From the NCBI RefSeq assembly GCF_007981265.1, contig NZ_CP034363.1, forward strand, positions 4,154,001-4,218,000: 64,000 bases of DNA, read 5' to 3'. The DNA is from Pantoea sp. CCBC3-3-1 (GTDB taxonomy: Bacteria > Pseudomonadota > Gammaproteobacteria > Enterobacterales > Enterobacteriaceae). The notes under the pieces are model-generated. The model was not told the origin of the DNA and ran no database searches. It was given only the letters and a program-made list of their open reading frames with translations. Below, piece by piece: positions 44,806 to 52,896 of the stretch (position 1 is its first letter; each line of letters begins with the position of its first letter). The translations under genes and the position numbers were made by a program.

Positions 44806-45024
44806 ATGGAAAAGCAAACAACCATCAAAGTTCTTTTTGGAACAAGAGTTAAATTACTCAGACTGCAGGCAGGCTTGTCACAAGAAGCTTTTGCACTTAA
44901 ATGTGGACTGGATCGTACCTATGTTAGTGGAATTGAAAGGGGTTTACGTAATCCCACTCTTGAAGTGATCGCATTGATCGCCTCAGGTTTAGGGGTTGAA
45001 ATTAAAAATTTGATTGAATTTTAA
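44806..45024 (+). CDS. Orphan restriction-modification controller (C) protein-like regulator
   Basis: A 72-aa XRE-type HTH protein. FGTRVKLLRLQAGLSQEAFALKCGL is followed by DRTYVSGIERGLRNPTLEVI, and the LDRTY-SGIER-RN run is the recognition region of C proteins such as C.Esp1396I. C proteins time expression of restriction enzymes by binding C-boxes; matching boxes lie just upstream. No methyltransferase or endonuclease gene is in the window, so this controller is alone. Composition is A+T-rich with an A+T-rich flank, suggesting transfer. The RBS is poor, and C-protein mRNAs are often leaderless or short-leadered. Confidence 0.8.
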   Translation: MEKQTTIKVLFGTRVKLLRLQAGLSQEAFALKCGLDRTYVSGIERGLRNPTLEVIALIASGLGVEIKNLIEF

Positions 45025-45281
45025 AATCTATGTTATTTATTTTTAATTATCATTAAATCATCCAGTTGAAGAAAAAACGGGCGTCTCATTATTTATTTTA
45101 ACCATAAATTCTCTGGATTTTTTTATTGATACCTCCCTTCTGTTTATTAACCTAAAAACATCCGCAATCTATTTTTTTGGCATTTTTTAGTCAAAAAATA
45201 AAGTGTGGATGTCCTCCTGATTTTATTCATTCCAGAAATCCTTTATCATTTTCCCCACCCGCTGAAATCTGGAGTTTTTCA

Positions 45282-45749
45282 ATGAAAAAACGTCCTTCTG
45301 CTCGCCTGCTACTTGTTGATCGCCAACGGCGTATTTTACTGTTTCATTTCAGCCACCATGATGACGCCCTCGCAGGACAAAGCTATTGGGCAACACCAGG
45401 CGGTGGAGTTGAGGCAGGCGAGTCCTGGGAGCAAGCAGCCTGCCGCGAGCTGCGGGAAGAAACCGGGATAGTCAGGGAAGATCCCGGCGTCTGTATCGCG
45501 GAAAGGACTTTCCCGATGCGCCTGCCTGACGGCAGCGAAGTGTTAGCCGATGAACGCTTTTATGCGATCGAGGTTAGCGACCATGAAATCGATTTTGCTG
45601 GCTGGAGTGACAATGAACGCCGCGTGATTGACCAGAGCGAGTGGTGGACAGGTGAGCAATTACGATGCAGTGAAGAAACGATTTACCCAGATAATATTGC
45701 GCAATTAGTTTCTGATTTTATTTCTGAAAAATGTATCACGGCTATTTAA
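45282..45749 (+). CDS. NUDIX hydrolase
   Basis: A 155-aa pyrophosphohydrolase. The Nudix box is complete: GGGVEAGESWEQAACRELREETGI, seen as GGGVEAGESW and RELREETGI, with the metal-binding REExE-type glutamates. Substrate range (nucleotide diphosphate derivatives) cannot be told. GGAG before the ATG at 45282 sets the start; upstream in-frame codons are in A+T-rich non-coding-looking DNA. Confidence 0.88.
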   Translation: MKKRPSARLLLVDRQRRILLFHFSHHDDALAGQSYWATPGGGVEAGESWEQAACRELREETGIVREDPGVCIAERTFPMRLPDGSEVLADERFYAIEVSDHEIDFAGWSDNERRVIDQSEWWTGEQLRCSEETIYPDNIAQLVSDFISEKCITAI

Positions 45750-45824
45750 TCGCTGATGCGCACGGGTAAAAATAAATTAACCCTGTCAAAAAGCATCCCG
45801 TTCCCTGCCAGAAACAGGAATAAT

Positions 45825-45843
45825 AATGGTTATCAAAACCATT
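45825..45843. promoter_or_regulatory. Palindrome upstream of ferritin gene
   Basis: AATGGTT-ATCAA-AACCATT, seven-base arms, 162 bases before the ftnA start. Possibly an operator or the end of the NUDIX transcript; no T-run follows. Confidence 0.35.
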
Positions 45844-45860
45844 TAACAAACAACGCAATC

Positions 45861-45880
45861 GATAATAATTATCACTTATC
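45861..45880. promoter_or_regulatory. Fur-box-like site upstream of ferritin gene
   Basis: GATAATAATTATCACTTATC agrees with the Fur consensus at about 13 of 19 positions. In E. coli, ftnA is activated by Fur-Fe through displacement of H-NS; a similar control is plausible here. Confidence 0.5.
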
Positions 45881-46004
45881 TATCATCGAGTTAAAATATT
45901 TATTATTAATGTAAATAAACGATTAACAAGGTTTTTATTTCGCCATTTTTTATGCATAATGCGGGCAATTATTACTCTTTTGCCTGCTAATCCCTGGAGC
46001 CGCT

Positions 46005-46514
46005 ATGCTGACTGCCGATATGACCGCCAAGCTGAACGATCAGTTAAATCTGGAATTTTATTCCGCAAACCTTTATTTGCAAATGAGTGCCTGGGCCGCC
46101 GACAAAGGTTTTGAAGGTGCTGCCGCTTTCCTGCGTGAGCATTCGGTAGAAGAGATGCAGCATATGCAGCGCCTGTTCAACTATCTGAGCGATACCGGTG
46201 CCATGCCGGTGCTGGGCTCGATTGCTGCACCGCCGGTTATCTTCAACTCCCTGAACGAAGTGCTGGAGCAGGCCTATGAGCACGAGCAGCTGATTACGGC
46301 AAAAATTAACGAGCTGGCACATGCGGCGATGACCACTCAGGACTATTCCACCTTTAACTTCCTGCAATGGTATGTTGCCGAGCAGCATGAAGAAGAGAAG
46401 CTGTTTAAATCCGTACTGGATAAGCTGGCGCTGGTGGGCACCAGCGGCAAAGGCCTGTTCTTTGTCGATAAAGATTTGATGACGATGAGCAATGCCGGAC
46501 ACCCGCAGGCGTAA
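46005..46514 (+). CDS. ftnA: Non-heme ferritin
   Basis: Iron-storage ferritin of 169 aa forming a 24-mer with ferroxidase centres. The diiron ligands are seen in [14 protein letters not shown] (E near residue 17 and Y), [14 protein letters not shown] (E and H around 50-53), LEQAYEHEQ, and [12 protein letters not shown] (E and Q). The tail [10 protein letters not shown] is usual for FtnA. A terminator follows directly. A Fur-like box lies upstream. Confidence 0.95.
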   Translation: MLTADMTAKLNDQLNLEFYSANLYLQMSAWAADKGFEGAAAFLREHSVEEMQHMQRLFNYLSDTGAMPVLGSIAAPPVIFNSLNEVLEQAYEHEQLITAKINELAHAAMTTQDYSTFNFLQWYVAEQHEEEKLFKSVLDKLALVGTSGKGLFFVDKDLMTMSNAGHPQA

Positions 46515-46521
46515 TCGATCG

Positions 46522-46547
46522 GGGGCGATATCTTCGCCCCTTTTTTT
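46522..46547. terminator. Terminator after ftnA
   Basis: GGGGCGA / TCGCCCC perfect 7-bp stem with loop TATCT, then seven T's. It separates ftnA from the convergent GNAT gene, whose stop codon overlaps the T-run. Confidence 0.9.
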
Positions 46548-47037
46548 ACACGTTAATACGGTAAAACTTGCTGTCGACCTGCATTCGCGGAAACGACGAC
46601 GGTAATAGCGCGTCGCTCACTTCATGAAAACCATTTTTCTCATAAAAGCGATGGGCCGCCAGAAACCTGGAGGTCGTTCCCAGCCAGACAGCCTGTAGCT
46701 GCCGTTGACGTGCGTGCTCAAGCAGCGTATTCAGTAACGCATTTGCAACGCCTTGCTCCCTGCCTCGCCAGGCCTCGGCAACAAACATTTTGCGTAATGC
46801 CGCCTCGCCATTGCCGATATCCTTCAGGCCAATACAGCCCACCACCTCATCATCTGCCAGCGCCAGCCAGAAATCCCCCTCGCCCTGCTGATAAAAATTC
46901 TCGATATCGCCAAGATCCGGCTGCTGTTCGGCGGTTATCGCAATACCAAACTCATTATTCTGAATCGGCAAAATAACCCCAACCACGCCAGCCTGATAAT
47001 GAGGTAAGTAGCGCTGAATGCGATAAGCTCTTGTCAC
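46546..47037 (-). CDS. GNAT-family N-acetyltransferase
   Basis: A 163-aa acetyltransferase fold. The acetyl-CoA binding motif A is LRKMFVAEAWRGREQGVANALL, read as KMFVAEAWRG and GVANALL; motif B includes WLGTTSRFLAAHRFYEKNGF. The substrate is unknown. The GTG start at 47037 is supported by GGGAGA five bases upstream. It may be cotranscribed with the SRPBCC gene just upstream (17 bases). Confidence 0.82.
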   Translation of the reverse strand: MTRAYRIQRYLPHYQAGVVGVILPIQNNEFGIAITAEQQPDLGDIENFYQQGEGDFWLALADDEVVGCIGLKDIGNGEAALRKMFVAEAWRGREQGVANALLNTLLEHARQRQLQAVWLGTTSRFLAAHRFYEKNGFHEVSDALLPSSFPRMQVDSKFYRINV

Positions 47038-47054
47038 GTCGTTCTCCCGGTTGG

Positions 47055-47489
47055 TCAGGCAACGTGCTGCGCAATATGCTGTAAACAGGTGGCAAACACA
47101 CCTTCACTGACATTCTGCGCCACTTCCTGCAAATCCTGCCCTTCCGTCACATTAAAATCCGCCCACCATTCTGCCAACGTGGTGCCGTCCTCTTTTTGGG
47201 TCAGCTTGACAACTGCCACGTAGTCCGTCACCGGCATAATGCCGTCGACGATGGCGTAATGCAGTTCGTGGTTATCAACGTCCAGCTTTACCAGACGCTC
47301 CCGAACAAAACCGTCCGGCAGCGTGATTTTTCTGATGACGCCCACCGCCGTTTCGCTGGCGCCCTGCTCCAGTTCGCTGGCGGTAATAGCCGGATGGATT
47401 TTCGGCAGTCCGTTAAAATCGGCAATCAGCGGCCAGATTTGCGCGGTGGTGGCTTTGATGATGCGGCTGGCATAAGAAGTGTGTGGCAT
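47055..47489 (-). CDS. SRPBCC-family protein (polyketide cyclase/lipid-binding fold)
   Basis: A 144-aa START-like protein: IIKATTAQIWPLIADFNGLPKIHP at the beginning is the PYR/PYL-like cyclase2 pattern, followed by ITLPDG, LHYAIVDGIMPVTDYV and LAEWWADFNV. These bind hydrophobic ligands; no catalytic role can be assigned. Operon-like spacing to the GNAT gene suggests a joint transcript. Confidence 0.75.
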   Translation of the reverse strand: MPHTSYASRIIKATTAQIWPLIADFNGLPKIHPAITASELEQGASETAVGVIRKITLPDGFVRERLVKLDVDNHELHYAIVDGIMPVTDYVAVVKLTQKEDGTTLAEWWADFNVTEGQDLQEVAQNVSEGVFATCLQHIAQHVA

Positions 47490-47690
47490 AGCAATGCGTT
47501 CCTGAGCTAATGAATAAAATTAACTTTAGCACGGCATTTTGCGCTTTTATTATCTCGCCGTGTCGCCTGGTGAAAATTTCCCTGCGATGATAATCCCAGC
47601 GGGCACGAAACCACCAATAGCAGCCTGATAAATAATCCACCACGCCGGTAATTGGGATAAGCGGGCGGCATCAGGTCGCCCGTTTTCTGT

Positions 47691-48956
47691 TTACTGAGTG
47701 CTGCTGACCGCATCAACCAGATTCAGTCGCTGCCAGAAGTTCTGCTCAGACGTTGTGCCGGAGAGCGGATAGCCGCCCGCCAGCGCGGTGGAAACCATCA
47801 GCTGGCGACGTTTCGCCGCGCTAAGATGAGGCAGCGGTCCTTCCAACAGCACTTCTGCCCCCTCCGGCACCACCAGCGGTGAAACCTGCTCTTTTTCCTG
47901 CGGCAGATGATAGGCCATGGTGAAACGATAAAATGCCTTCATCTGTGGCGCGGTGTACGGGTCGGCTGGCCCTGCCGGTTTGGCGCAGTGTGCCAGCGAC
48001 GTTCCGCACTCTTTTTCCAGCGCGCTGCGTAACTGCTGTTTCGCGTCGTCAAACAGGACGCGATATTTTACATCGTTCAGGTAATGCGCCACGTTGCGCT
48101 GTGCGACCATGCGCGATCCCATCAGGTCGACGGGATAGTGGACGCCCAGAACCATTCGGGAATAGCCATAACGCGCGCCACGCTCGACCAGCGGGACGAA
48201 ACGTTCTGGCAGCATTTCACCCAGCAGCAGCGCATCGGTATAACCCGTATTGGTGTGGCCGCTGGGAAAGGATCCTTCCGTTGCGGTGTAGGGCTTATTG
48301 TCTTTCACTACTGCGTTGTCCGGCACCGGATGGAGGGTCGTCGTGACTAAAAACGGACGTGGATAGTTAAACTGCTTTTTAGCCGCGCTGGTGCTGACTT
48401 CGCTGGCTTTAATCAATGCCGCCGCTTTACCCAGCTCTCCCTTGTTATAAGCCCTCAGAAAAGCCGCCCCCAGTTTCGGTCCCAGCGCATCGGCAAGGAA
48501 ATAGAGATGGTTTTGCCCTTCTGCATCAATCAGAGCCTGCCGACGCAGCCCGTCGGTCGCGTTCAGGTTAACGTTTTCCACCGTTTTCAGGCTGGCATCG
48601 AGGGTGCTTTTCGGCAGCGACGGGAAAGCACCCAGCAGCTGGATACCGACCTGCTGATTGGTTTTTTTATCAAAATCGTAGCCGCTTTGCTTTAGCCACT
48701 GTTTATCAGCCAGCTTGTCGCTCTGTTTCGTCTCCTCCAGCTGCTCGCGCGTCAGCTGGCTGGCATCCCCTTTCAGGGCAGCAATCAGTGACTGCTGTAC
48801 AGCCGTATCGAAATCGACAAACTGCGAGTTGCTGCTGGCGGGCGTAGTACTTTCCAGTAGCGTGCGAACCTGTTCCAGATTCAGGGCTGCGGGTGCAGCC
48901 TGCGTGAACTGACTAACCAGCAGCGTGGCAGCCAGCAGAGAATAACGAAAGCGCAT
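47691..48956 (-). CDS. Class A acid phosphatase / PAP2 superfamily, secreted
   Basis: A periplasmic phosphatase of 421 aa, larger than PhoN (about 250 aa). The signal peptide ends TQAAPAA. The three PAP2 motifs are present: KKQFNYPRP (K-x6-RP), GSFPSGH (PSGH) and SRMVLGVHYPVD (SR-x5-HP). The extra N-terminal 150 residues form a helical domain of unknown role. AAGGAA upstream supports the ATG. The substrate is likely a phosphomonoester. A short hairpin-containing gap divides it from the oxalate decarboxylase gene on the same strand. Confidence 0.85.
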   Translation of the reverse strand: MRFRYSLLAATLLVSQFTQAAPAALNLEQVRTLLESTTPASSNSQFVDFDTAVQQSLIAALKGDASQLTREQLEETKQSDKLADKQWLKQSGYDFDKKTNQQVGIQLLGAFPSLPKSTLDASLKTVENVNLNATDGLRRQALIDAEGQNHLYFLADALGPKLGAAFLRAYNKGELGKAAALIKASEVSTSAAKKQFNYPRPFLVTTTLHPVPDNAVVKDNKPYTATEGSFPSGHTNTGYTDALLLGEMLPERFVPLVERGARYGYSRMVLGVHYPVDLMGSRMVAQRNVAHYLNDVKYRVLFDDAKQQLRSALEKECGTSLAHCAKPAGPADPYTAPQMKAFYRFTMAYHLPQEKEQVSPLVVPEGAEVLLEGPLPHLSAAKRRQLMVSTALAGGYPLSGTTSEQNFWQRLNLVDAVSSTQ

Positions 48957-49060
48957 GAACGTTCCTTAAAAGAGGGGGCGGATACCCTTGCCGACAGTCA
49001 TGCTGTTCGATAAATATGACAGAAGAGTGACAACTCACATTTTGATACGGATTAGCGCAT

Positions 49061-49078
49061 TGCCGCCTTTCGGCGGCA
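49061..49078. other. GC hairpin between oxalate decarboxylase and phosphatase genes
   Basis: TGCCGCC / GGCGGCA with a four-base loop. No T-run follows on the minus strand, so it could slow decay or weakly terminate the oxalate decarboxylase transcript. Confidence 0.4.
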
Positions 49079-49121
49079 AAAATCGAGCCGTTATGCGACC
49101 GGGCTTAACGGCCAACACCGG

Positions 49122-50345
49122 TTAACCGACAATCGGCTTTTTATTTTTATCCAGCGCCTGCATAAACGTATCGTCCAGATGCAGATGCTGGCGCACCAGC
49201 TCTGGCGGCGTGGAAGCCAGCCACTGATTCAGCGAAATATCGGCGTAGTAACTGCTTTTAAACAGCTCCAGAAAACGCAGCGGCTTATCACCCGTATTCT
49301 CAACATAGTGACCCATTGCAAAGGGCACATAACCGACGTCACCTGCACGAAAATCAAAGGTACGGGCCTGTCCCGAAGAAGCAAAAACGCCCATCCGGCC
49401 TTCGCCCTCAAGGTAGTATTGCCACTCATCGGTGTTGGGATGCCAGTGAAGCTCACGCATAGCTCCGGGCTGGAGTTCCACCAACGCCGCCGCGATGGTT
49501 TTCGAAACCTTGAAAAGTGAGGAGTCGGTAATGCGCACCGTGCCGCCCTTCAGGGTAATCGGCTGCTGCGCCATCATCCGGTGGCTAAACGCGGTGCTGG
49601 AGCGGGTTGCGTCTGCAATAGCATCATCCTTCAGCGCGCCAGGCACGTTAGCGGCAAAAATATATTCATCGGAAGGTGAAGGGAGTTTGCTGAAGGTCTC
49701 GACGGGCACGCCGAAGTTTTTTGCCAGCACCTCGGGGGGAACGTGCTTAAACCAGTCGCTGAGCAGGAAAGTACTGTCCTCATCAAAACCGCCGCTGTCA
49801 AACGCCAGCAGGAATTCACAGCCGTCGGGTCCCAAACCCTGAATAGAATGGGGTACGCCGGAGGGGAAATACCACAGGTCGCCAACGCCAACATCATCCA
49901 CAAACCAGTGGCCGTCGACATCCAGCGCGGTGATACGCGCTTTGCCGTAAAGCATATAGGCCCACTCGCCCTCTTTGTGCCAGTGCAGTTCACGAATACC
50001 GCCGCTGTTCAGGCGCATATTAACGCCAGCAATACTTTTGGAAATGCCCAGCTCACGCTCGGTAATCTGGCGAGTCCAGCCGCCGCTTCCTTTACGCACA
50101 TGCGAATCGCTGTAGGAAAAACGCAGGTTAGGTAAAGTGCCGCTGTCGGTTGAAGGCGGATTAACCATGTCCGGATTCTCGCCCTGCCGCACCGGATCCT
50201 GCGGGCCGGGATCGCTGCCGCCCATCTTTCCTGTCCAGGGTTGAGCAACCACGGTCTGGTCATGCGCATGCACTTTGCCAGCCGCCAGCGCCACCGTACC
50301 CCCTGCGGCAAACGCCATAAAACTACGACGCGTTATTGCATTCAT
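49122..50345 (-). CDS. oxdC: Oxalate decarboxylase, bicupin, Tat-exported
   Basis: Manganese bicupin of 407 aa that splits oxalate to formate and CO2. A twin-arginine signal (RRSFMAFAAGGTVALAAG) directs folded export. Cupin 1 binds metal through ELHWHKEGEWAY and a later histidine (VPHSIQG); cupin 2 through ELHWHPNTDEWQYY and GHYVENT. The lid above the site 1 metal reads FDEDSTF where the Bacillus OxdC has SENST, keeping the catalytic glutamate but changing its neighbours. The ATG has AAGGAA upstream. Oxalate from plants is a likely substrate. Confidence 0.88.
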   Translation of the reverse strand: MNAITRRSFMAFAAGGTVALAAGKVHAHDQTVVAQPWTGKMGGSDPGPQDPVRQGENPDMVNPPSTDSGTLPNLRFSYSDSHVRKGSGGWTRQITERELGISKSIAGVNMRLNSGGIRELHWHKEGEWAYMLYGKARITALDVDGHWFVDDVGVGDLWYFPSGVPHSIQGLGPDGCEFLLAFDSGGFDEDSTFLLSDWFKHVPPEVLAKNFGVPVETFSKLPSPSDEYIFAANVPGALKDDAIADATRSSTAFSHRMMAQQPITLKGGTVRITDSSLFKVSKTIAAALVELQPGAMRELHWHPNTDEWQYYLEGEGRMGVFASSGQARTFDFRAGDVGYVPFAMGHYVENTGDKPLRFLELFKSSYYADISLNQWLASTPPELVRQHLHLDDTFMQALDKNKKPIVG

Positions 50346-50780
50346 TTTTGCTTCCTTGTGTAGAGTTCAAAGAATTGTGCCGGGCACCACCCGGCACGTT
50401 CATAAGAATAACTACACAATCATCAACAAAACCTCTCTGCACAAAAGCCATTACATGCTGAATTGTAAGCATATGACCATAAATAAATTTAATCATTAAT
50501 ACAGATATATTTATAAAAAACCCATGATTATTCGCTAGCCGCTATAACCGAAAACTGTTTTACCAACGTTATTCAGCAGTAATGACTGGTACCGTAATTT
50601 GCCAGTGAAAATTTTTATTAGCGCCGCGACGGCGAGTGAAATATCCGCTTACAGCCGCAGTGCGGAAAATCGGCCTTTTGTGGAGAGCGATGCAGAGAGA
50701 CAAGAAGCAGAAAAAAGAGGCGTTTTTGTCAGCGCCCTTTCTGCTGAACAGAAAGGGCGAGCAGAAAAAAGCATGAAAGG
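50346..50780. other. Intergenic region with an 11-bp perfect hairpin and flanking repeats
   Basis: The 435-base gap between two minus-strand cupin genes codes for nothing recognisable. It holds a perfect 11-bp inverted repeat (CGCCCTTTCTG at 50733-50743 and CAGAAAGGGCG at 50749-50759, five-base loop). The 12-mer AGCAGAAAAAAG occurs on both sides, at 50706 and 50760. The hairpin is well placed to terminate the upstream cupin transcript, though the following minus-strand sequence is only T-rich further on. Confidence 0.55.
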
Positions 50781-51380
50781 TCAGGCAGGCGGGTTCGCCA
50801 GCGGATGCCAGATATTCGTTACGGCCCCTTCTCCCCCCGTTACGGGATCGTGTTCAGGCAGAGGAACGCGCTTAATGGCGAGCAGCGACTGCTCTAAATC
50901 AGCATCGTTATCGCGGCACGTTTCGGGTTTCATTCCTTTAGGGTAAGCACCGACGGCAAAGAAATCTTCGCTGGCGGCGAGCTGATGATGTCCCACGCCT
51001 GCCGGGATCAGCACAACATCTCCTGCATGAACCGTCACCGCCCTGCCGGTTTCACCGCCGAACAGGATCTGCGCCCAACCGGCGCCGATACCCAACAGCT
51101 CATGGGTATTAGGGTGATAATGGGTATAGGTGTAGACCGGATAGCGCCAGGCGGGTGGCCACTGATGCCGGGCAAACAGATCCTCAAAATAGTGGGCAAT
51201 ATCTTCTTCTTCAATCTCTTCCGGCACGACCTGCGGATAGATAATCAACGGCAAAGGGTTGTTTGGCACCCCATTGACCGGCTGAAAAGTCAGATATTGC
51301 GGGTTGTTTGACGAGCCGGCAGAAAAAGTGCCGGCAGCAAAGGACATCATGGCAAGCAAACTACCAGCATGGGGCTGCAT
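50781..51380 (-). CDS. Cupin-domain protein, YjlB-like
   Basis: Single-cupin protein of 199 aa. The cupin core has a metal-binding set in YTHYHPNTHELLGIGAG (H, H and E as in germin-type motif 1) and VVLIPAGVGHHQL (motif 2 histidine), with FFAVGAYPKG following. It resembles B. subtilis YjlB, whose function is unknown. AGGAG seven bases upstream fixes the start at 51380. The N-terminal 20 residues could form a weak signal. Next to another cupin, it may share an oxalate- or acid-related role (speculative). Confidence 0.75.
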   Translation of the reverse strand: MQPHAGSLLAMMSFAAGTFSAGSSNNPQYLTFQPVNGVPNNPLPLIIYPQVVPEEIEEEDIAHYFEDLFARHQWPPAWRYPVYTYTHYHPNTHELLGIGAGWAQILFGGETGRAVTVHAGDVVLIPAGVGHHQLAASEDFFAVGAYPKGMKPETCRDNDADLEQSLLAIKRVPLPEHDPVTGGEGAVTNIWHPLANPPA

Positions 51381-51609
51381 AAAGCGTCTCCTGACATCAG
51401 GTAGAGGATCGAAGTACTGTTAATTAATTGTGGCACCTGATGCTAAAGTTGCAATGCCCTTCGCTCGCGGCAGATCACATAACTTGCTAATTTTACGCAA
51501 CTTAAGTCAAATCAAGCTAAACTTATTTACGCGTCAGCCGCCCGGCAAGCAAAGCCAGCCGGTGAGTGGGTATGATCAAGAGCGGCCACTCCCCAGCCAG
51601 TTTGAGCAT

Positions 51610-52308
51610 TTAGAAAAAAGCTTTTATCTTTTCGCCGATACGCTTGTTCAGCTGGCAGACACGCGCTTCAGTCAGTGCCAATACCAGCGCAATTTCTTTC
51701 AGGCTCATATCCTGCTGATAATAAAGATTAAGAATGACTTTTTCTCGCGAATCCAGGCTATCAATGGCCAGTGCCAGCGTGCGCTGAATTTCCACCTCAT
51801 CCTCCAGGCGACGCCCCGCGAACGTATAGCCCGGCACCTCTCCTGAAAGCAGCGTGTCGAAGCTCTCCATGGTGCTGGCGTTATCAAGCAGTAAATATTC
51901 CTGATATTCCTCATGCGTCAGATCAAGCGCCTGACGAATCTGTTCTTCAGTAGGTTCACACCCAAGACGACGAGTCAGCTCCCTGATGCCGTCATTGAGC
52001 TTGTGCGTTTTTTGACGCAGGCTGCGCGGCCGCCAGTCATGCTGCCGGAACTGATCAAGTACGGCACCGCGAATGCGCTGAGAAGCATAGCCAACAAATT
52101 TCTCATCGGGACGGCCATAGCGACGAAGCGCTTCCAGCAGACCCATTAGTGCAATCTGCTCAATATCTTCCCTGTCGATCATACTGTTAGCTTGCGGAGC
52201 CAGCTGGCGAACGATTCGCTTAACCAGCGGCAGCCATTGCTGCATATACTGGCTTTCTTCCGTCGGCGTGAGGGAAGGCAGTTCTTTAAATATTTCCTGA
52301 TGTGACAT
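51610..52308 (-). CDS. lafS: Flagellar sigma factor sigma-28 (FliA/LafS-like)
   Basis: FliA-type sigma factor of 232 aa. Region 2 reads VKRIVRQLAPQAN, MIDREDIEQIALMGLLEALRRYG and GYASQRIRGAVLDQFRQHDW; region 4 ends DSREKVILNLYYQQDMSLKEIALVL and EARVCQLNKRIGEKIKAFF. All are standard for flagellar sigma-28. I start at the ATG at 52308; the frame is open further up but that part is basic and unlike FliA. In Flag-2 clusters lafS follows lafE and lafF (fliK, fliL); those genes are missing here, only 204 bases separating it from fliS. Confidence 0.88.
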   Translation of the reverse strand: MSHQEIFKELPSLTPTEESQYMQQWLPLVKRIVRQLAPQANSMIDREDIEQIALMGLLEALRRYGRPDEKFVGYASQRIRGAVLDQFRQHDWRPRSLRQKTHKLNDGIRELTRRLGCEPTEEQIRQALDLTHEEYQEYLLLDNASTMESFDTLLSGEVPGYTFAGRRLEDEVEIQRTLALAIDSLDSREKVILNLYYQQDMSLKEIALVLALTEARVCQLNKRIGEKIKAFF

Positions 52309-52512
52309 GACTGAAAGACCATTTTTAAGAGGGTGGCGCCTTAAAAGCGCCCGGTAGCGTTGCATCTTCAGCTGACGTCGCTCTACAGCCCGCAAATGGC
52401 GAGCATTGATGTGAGCCATTGACCTGAAAATATCAACGGTGAATCCCTTTGATTTTTGGCTGCGGCTTTTCCGTGCGCCGCGCCCGACCAGGCCGTGTTT
52501 CCACCTGATGCC

Positions 52513-52896
52513 TTAGCCTGCCATCCCTTCCCAGCCTTCCAGGATGGCGTGCAGGATCTCTTCTACTTCTTCAATTTGCTCAACGGCCAGATGGTGGCTG
52601 GCGTCATACAGGCGGTAAACGCAATAGTCGTAAAGCCCGGCCAGCCGCAGCGCCACTTCGCCACCGTTGTCAAAATCGAGCGCGCTGGTTAGCGCATTGA
52701 GAATGTCGATACATTTGTTGAGGCTCTCCGCCTTACGTTCCAGACGCCGCATTTCGATATGGTTTTTTGCGCGCGTCAGTTCGTCCAGCAAGCCGCTAAA
52801 CATCATTAATACCCGCTGATGCGGCACGGATGCCGCTGTACGGATTGCCAAATCAGTCGTTTGGTCATGCGTAAAGCCGCTGTTTGCTTTATCCAT
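52513..52896 (-). CDS. lafC: Flagellin chaperone FliS (LafC-like)
   Basis: FliS-family export chaperone, 127 aa, all helical. Typical pieces are HQRVLMMFSGLLDELTRAKNHIEMRRLERKAESLNKCIDILNALTSALD in sections, and GEVALRLAGLYDYCVYRLYDASH. FliS holds flagellin before export, but no flagellin gene is present beside it, which is odd. In complete Flag-2 loci lafA and lafB (flagellin, cap) come next upstream; here there is a 475-base non-coding gap. Confidence 0.85.
   Translation of the reverse strand: MDKANSGFTHDQTTDLAIRTAASVPHQRVLMMFSGLLDELTRAKNHIEMRRLERKAESLNKCIDILNALTSALDFDNGGEVALRLAGLYDYCVYRLYDASHHLAVEQIEEVEEILHAILEGWEGMAG

Noticed and set aside
44714..44968. 84-aa plus-strand frame overlapping the C-protein gene
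   Set aside because: Begins within the C-box operator, lacks an RBS and the other frame has a clear HTH.
49061..49078. Hairpin as a strong intrinsic terminator
   Set aside because: No T-run on either strand in the correct position; listed only as a hairpin.
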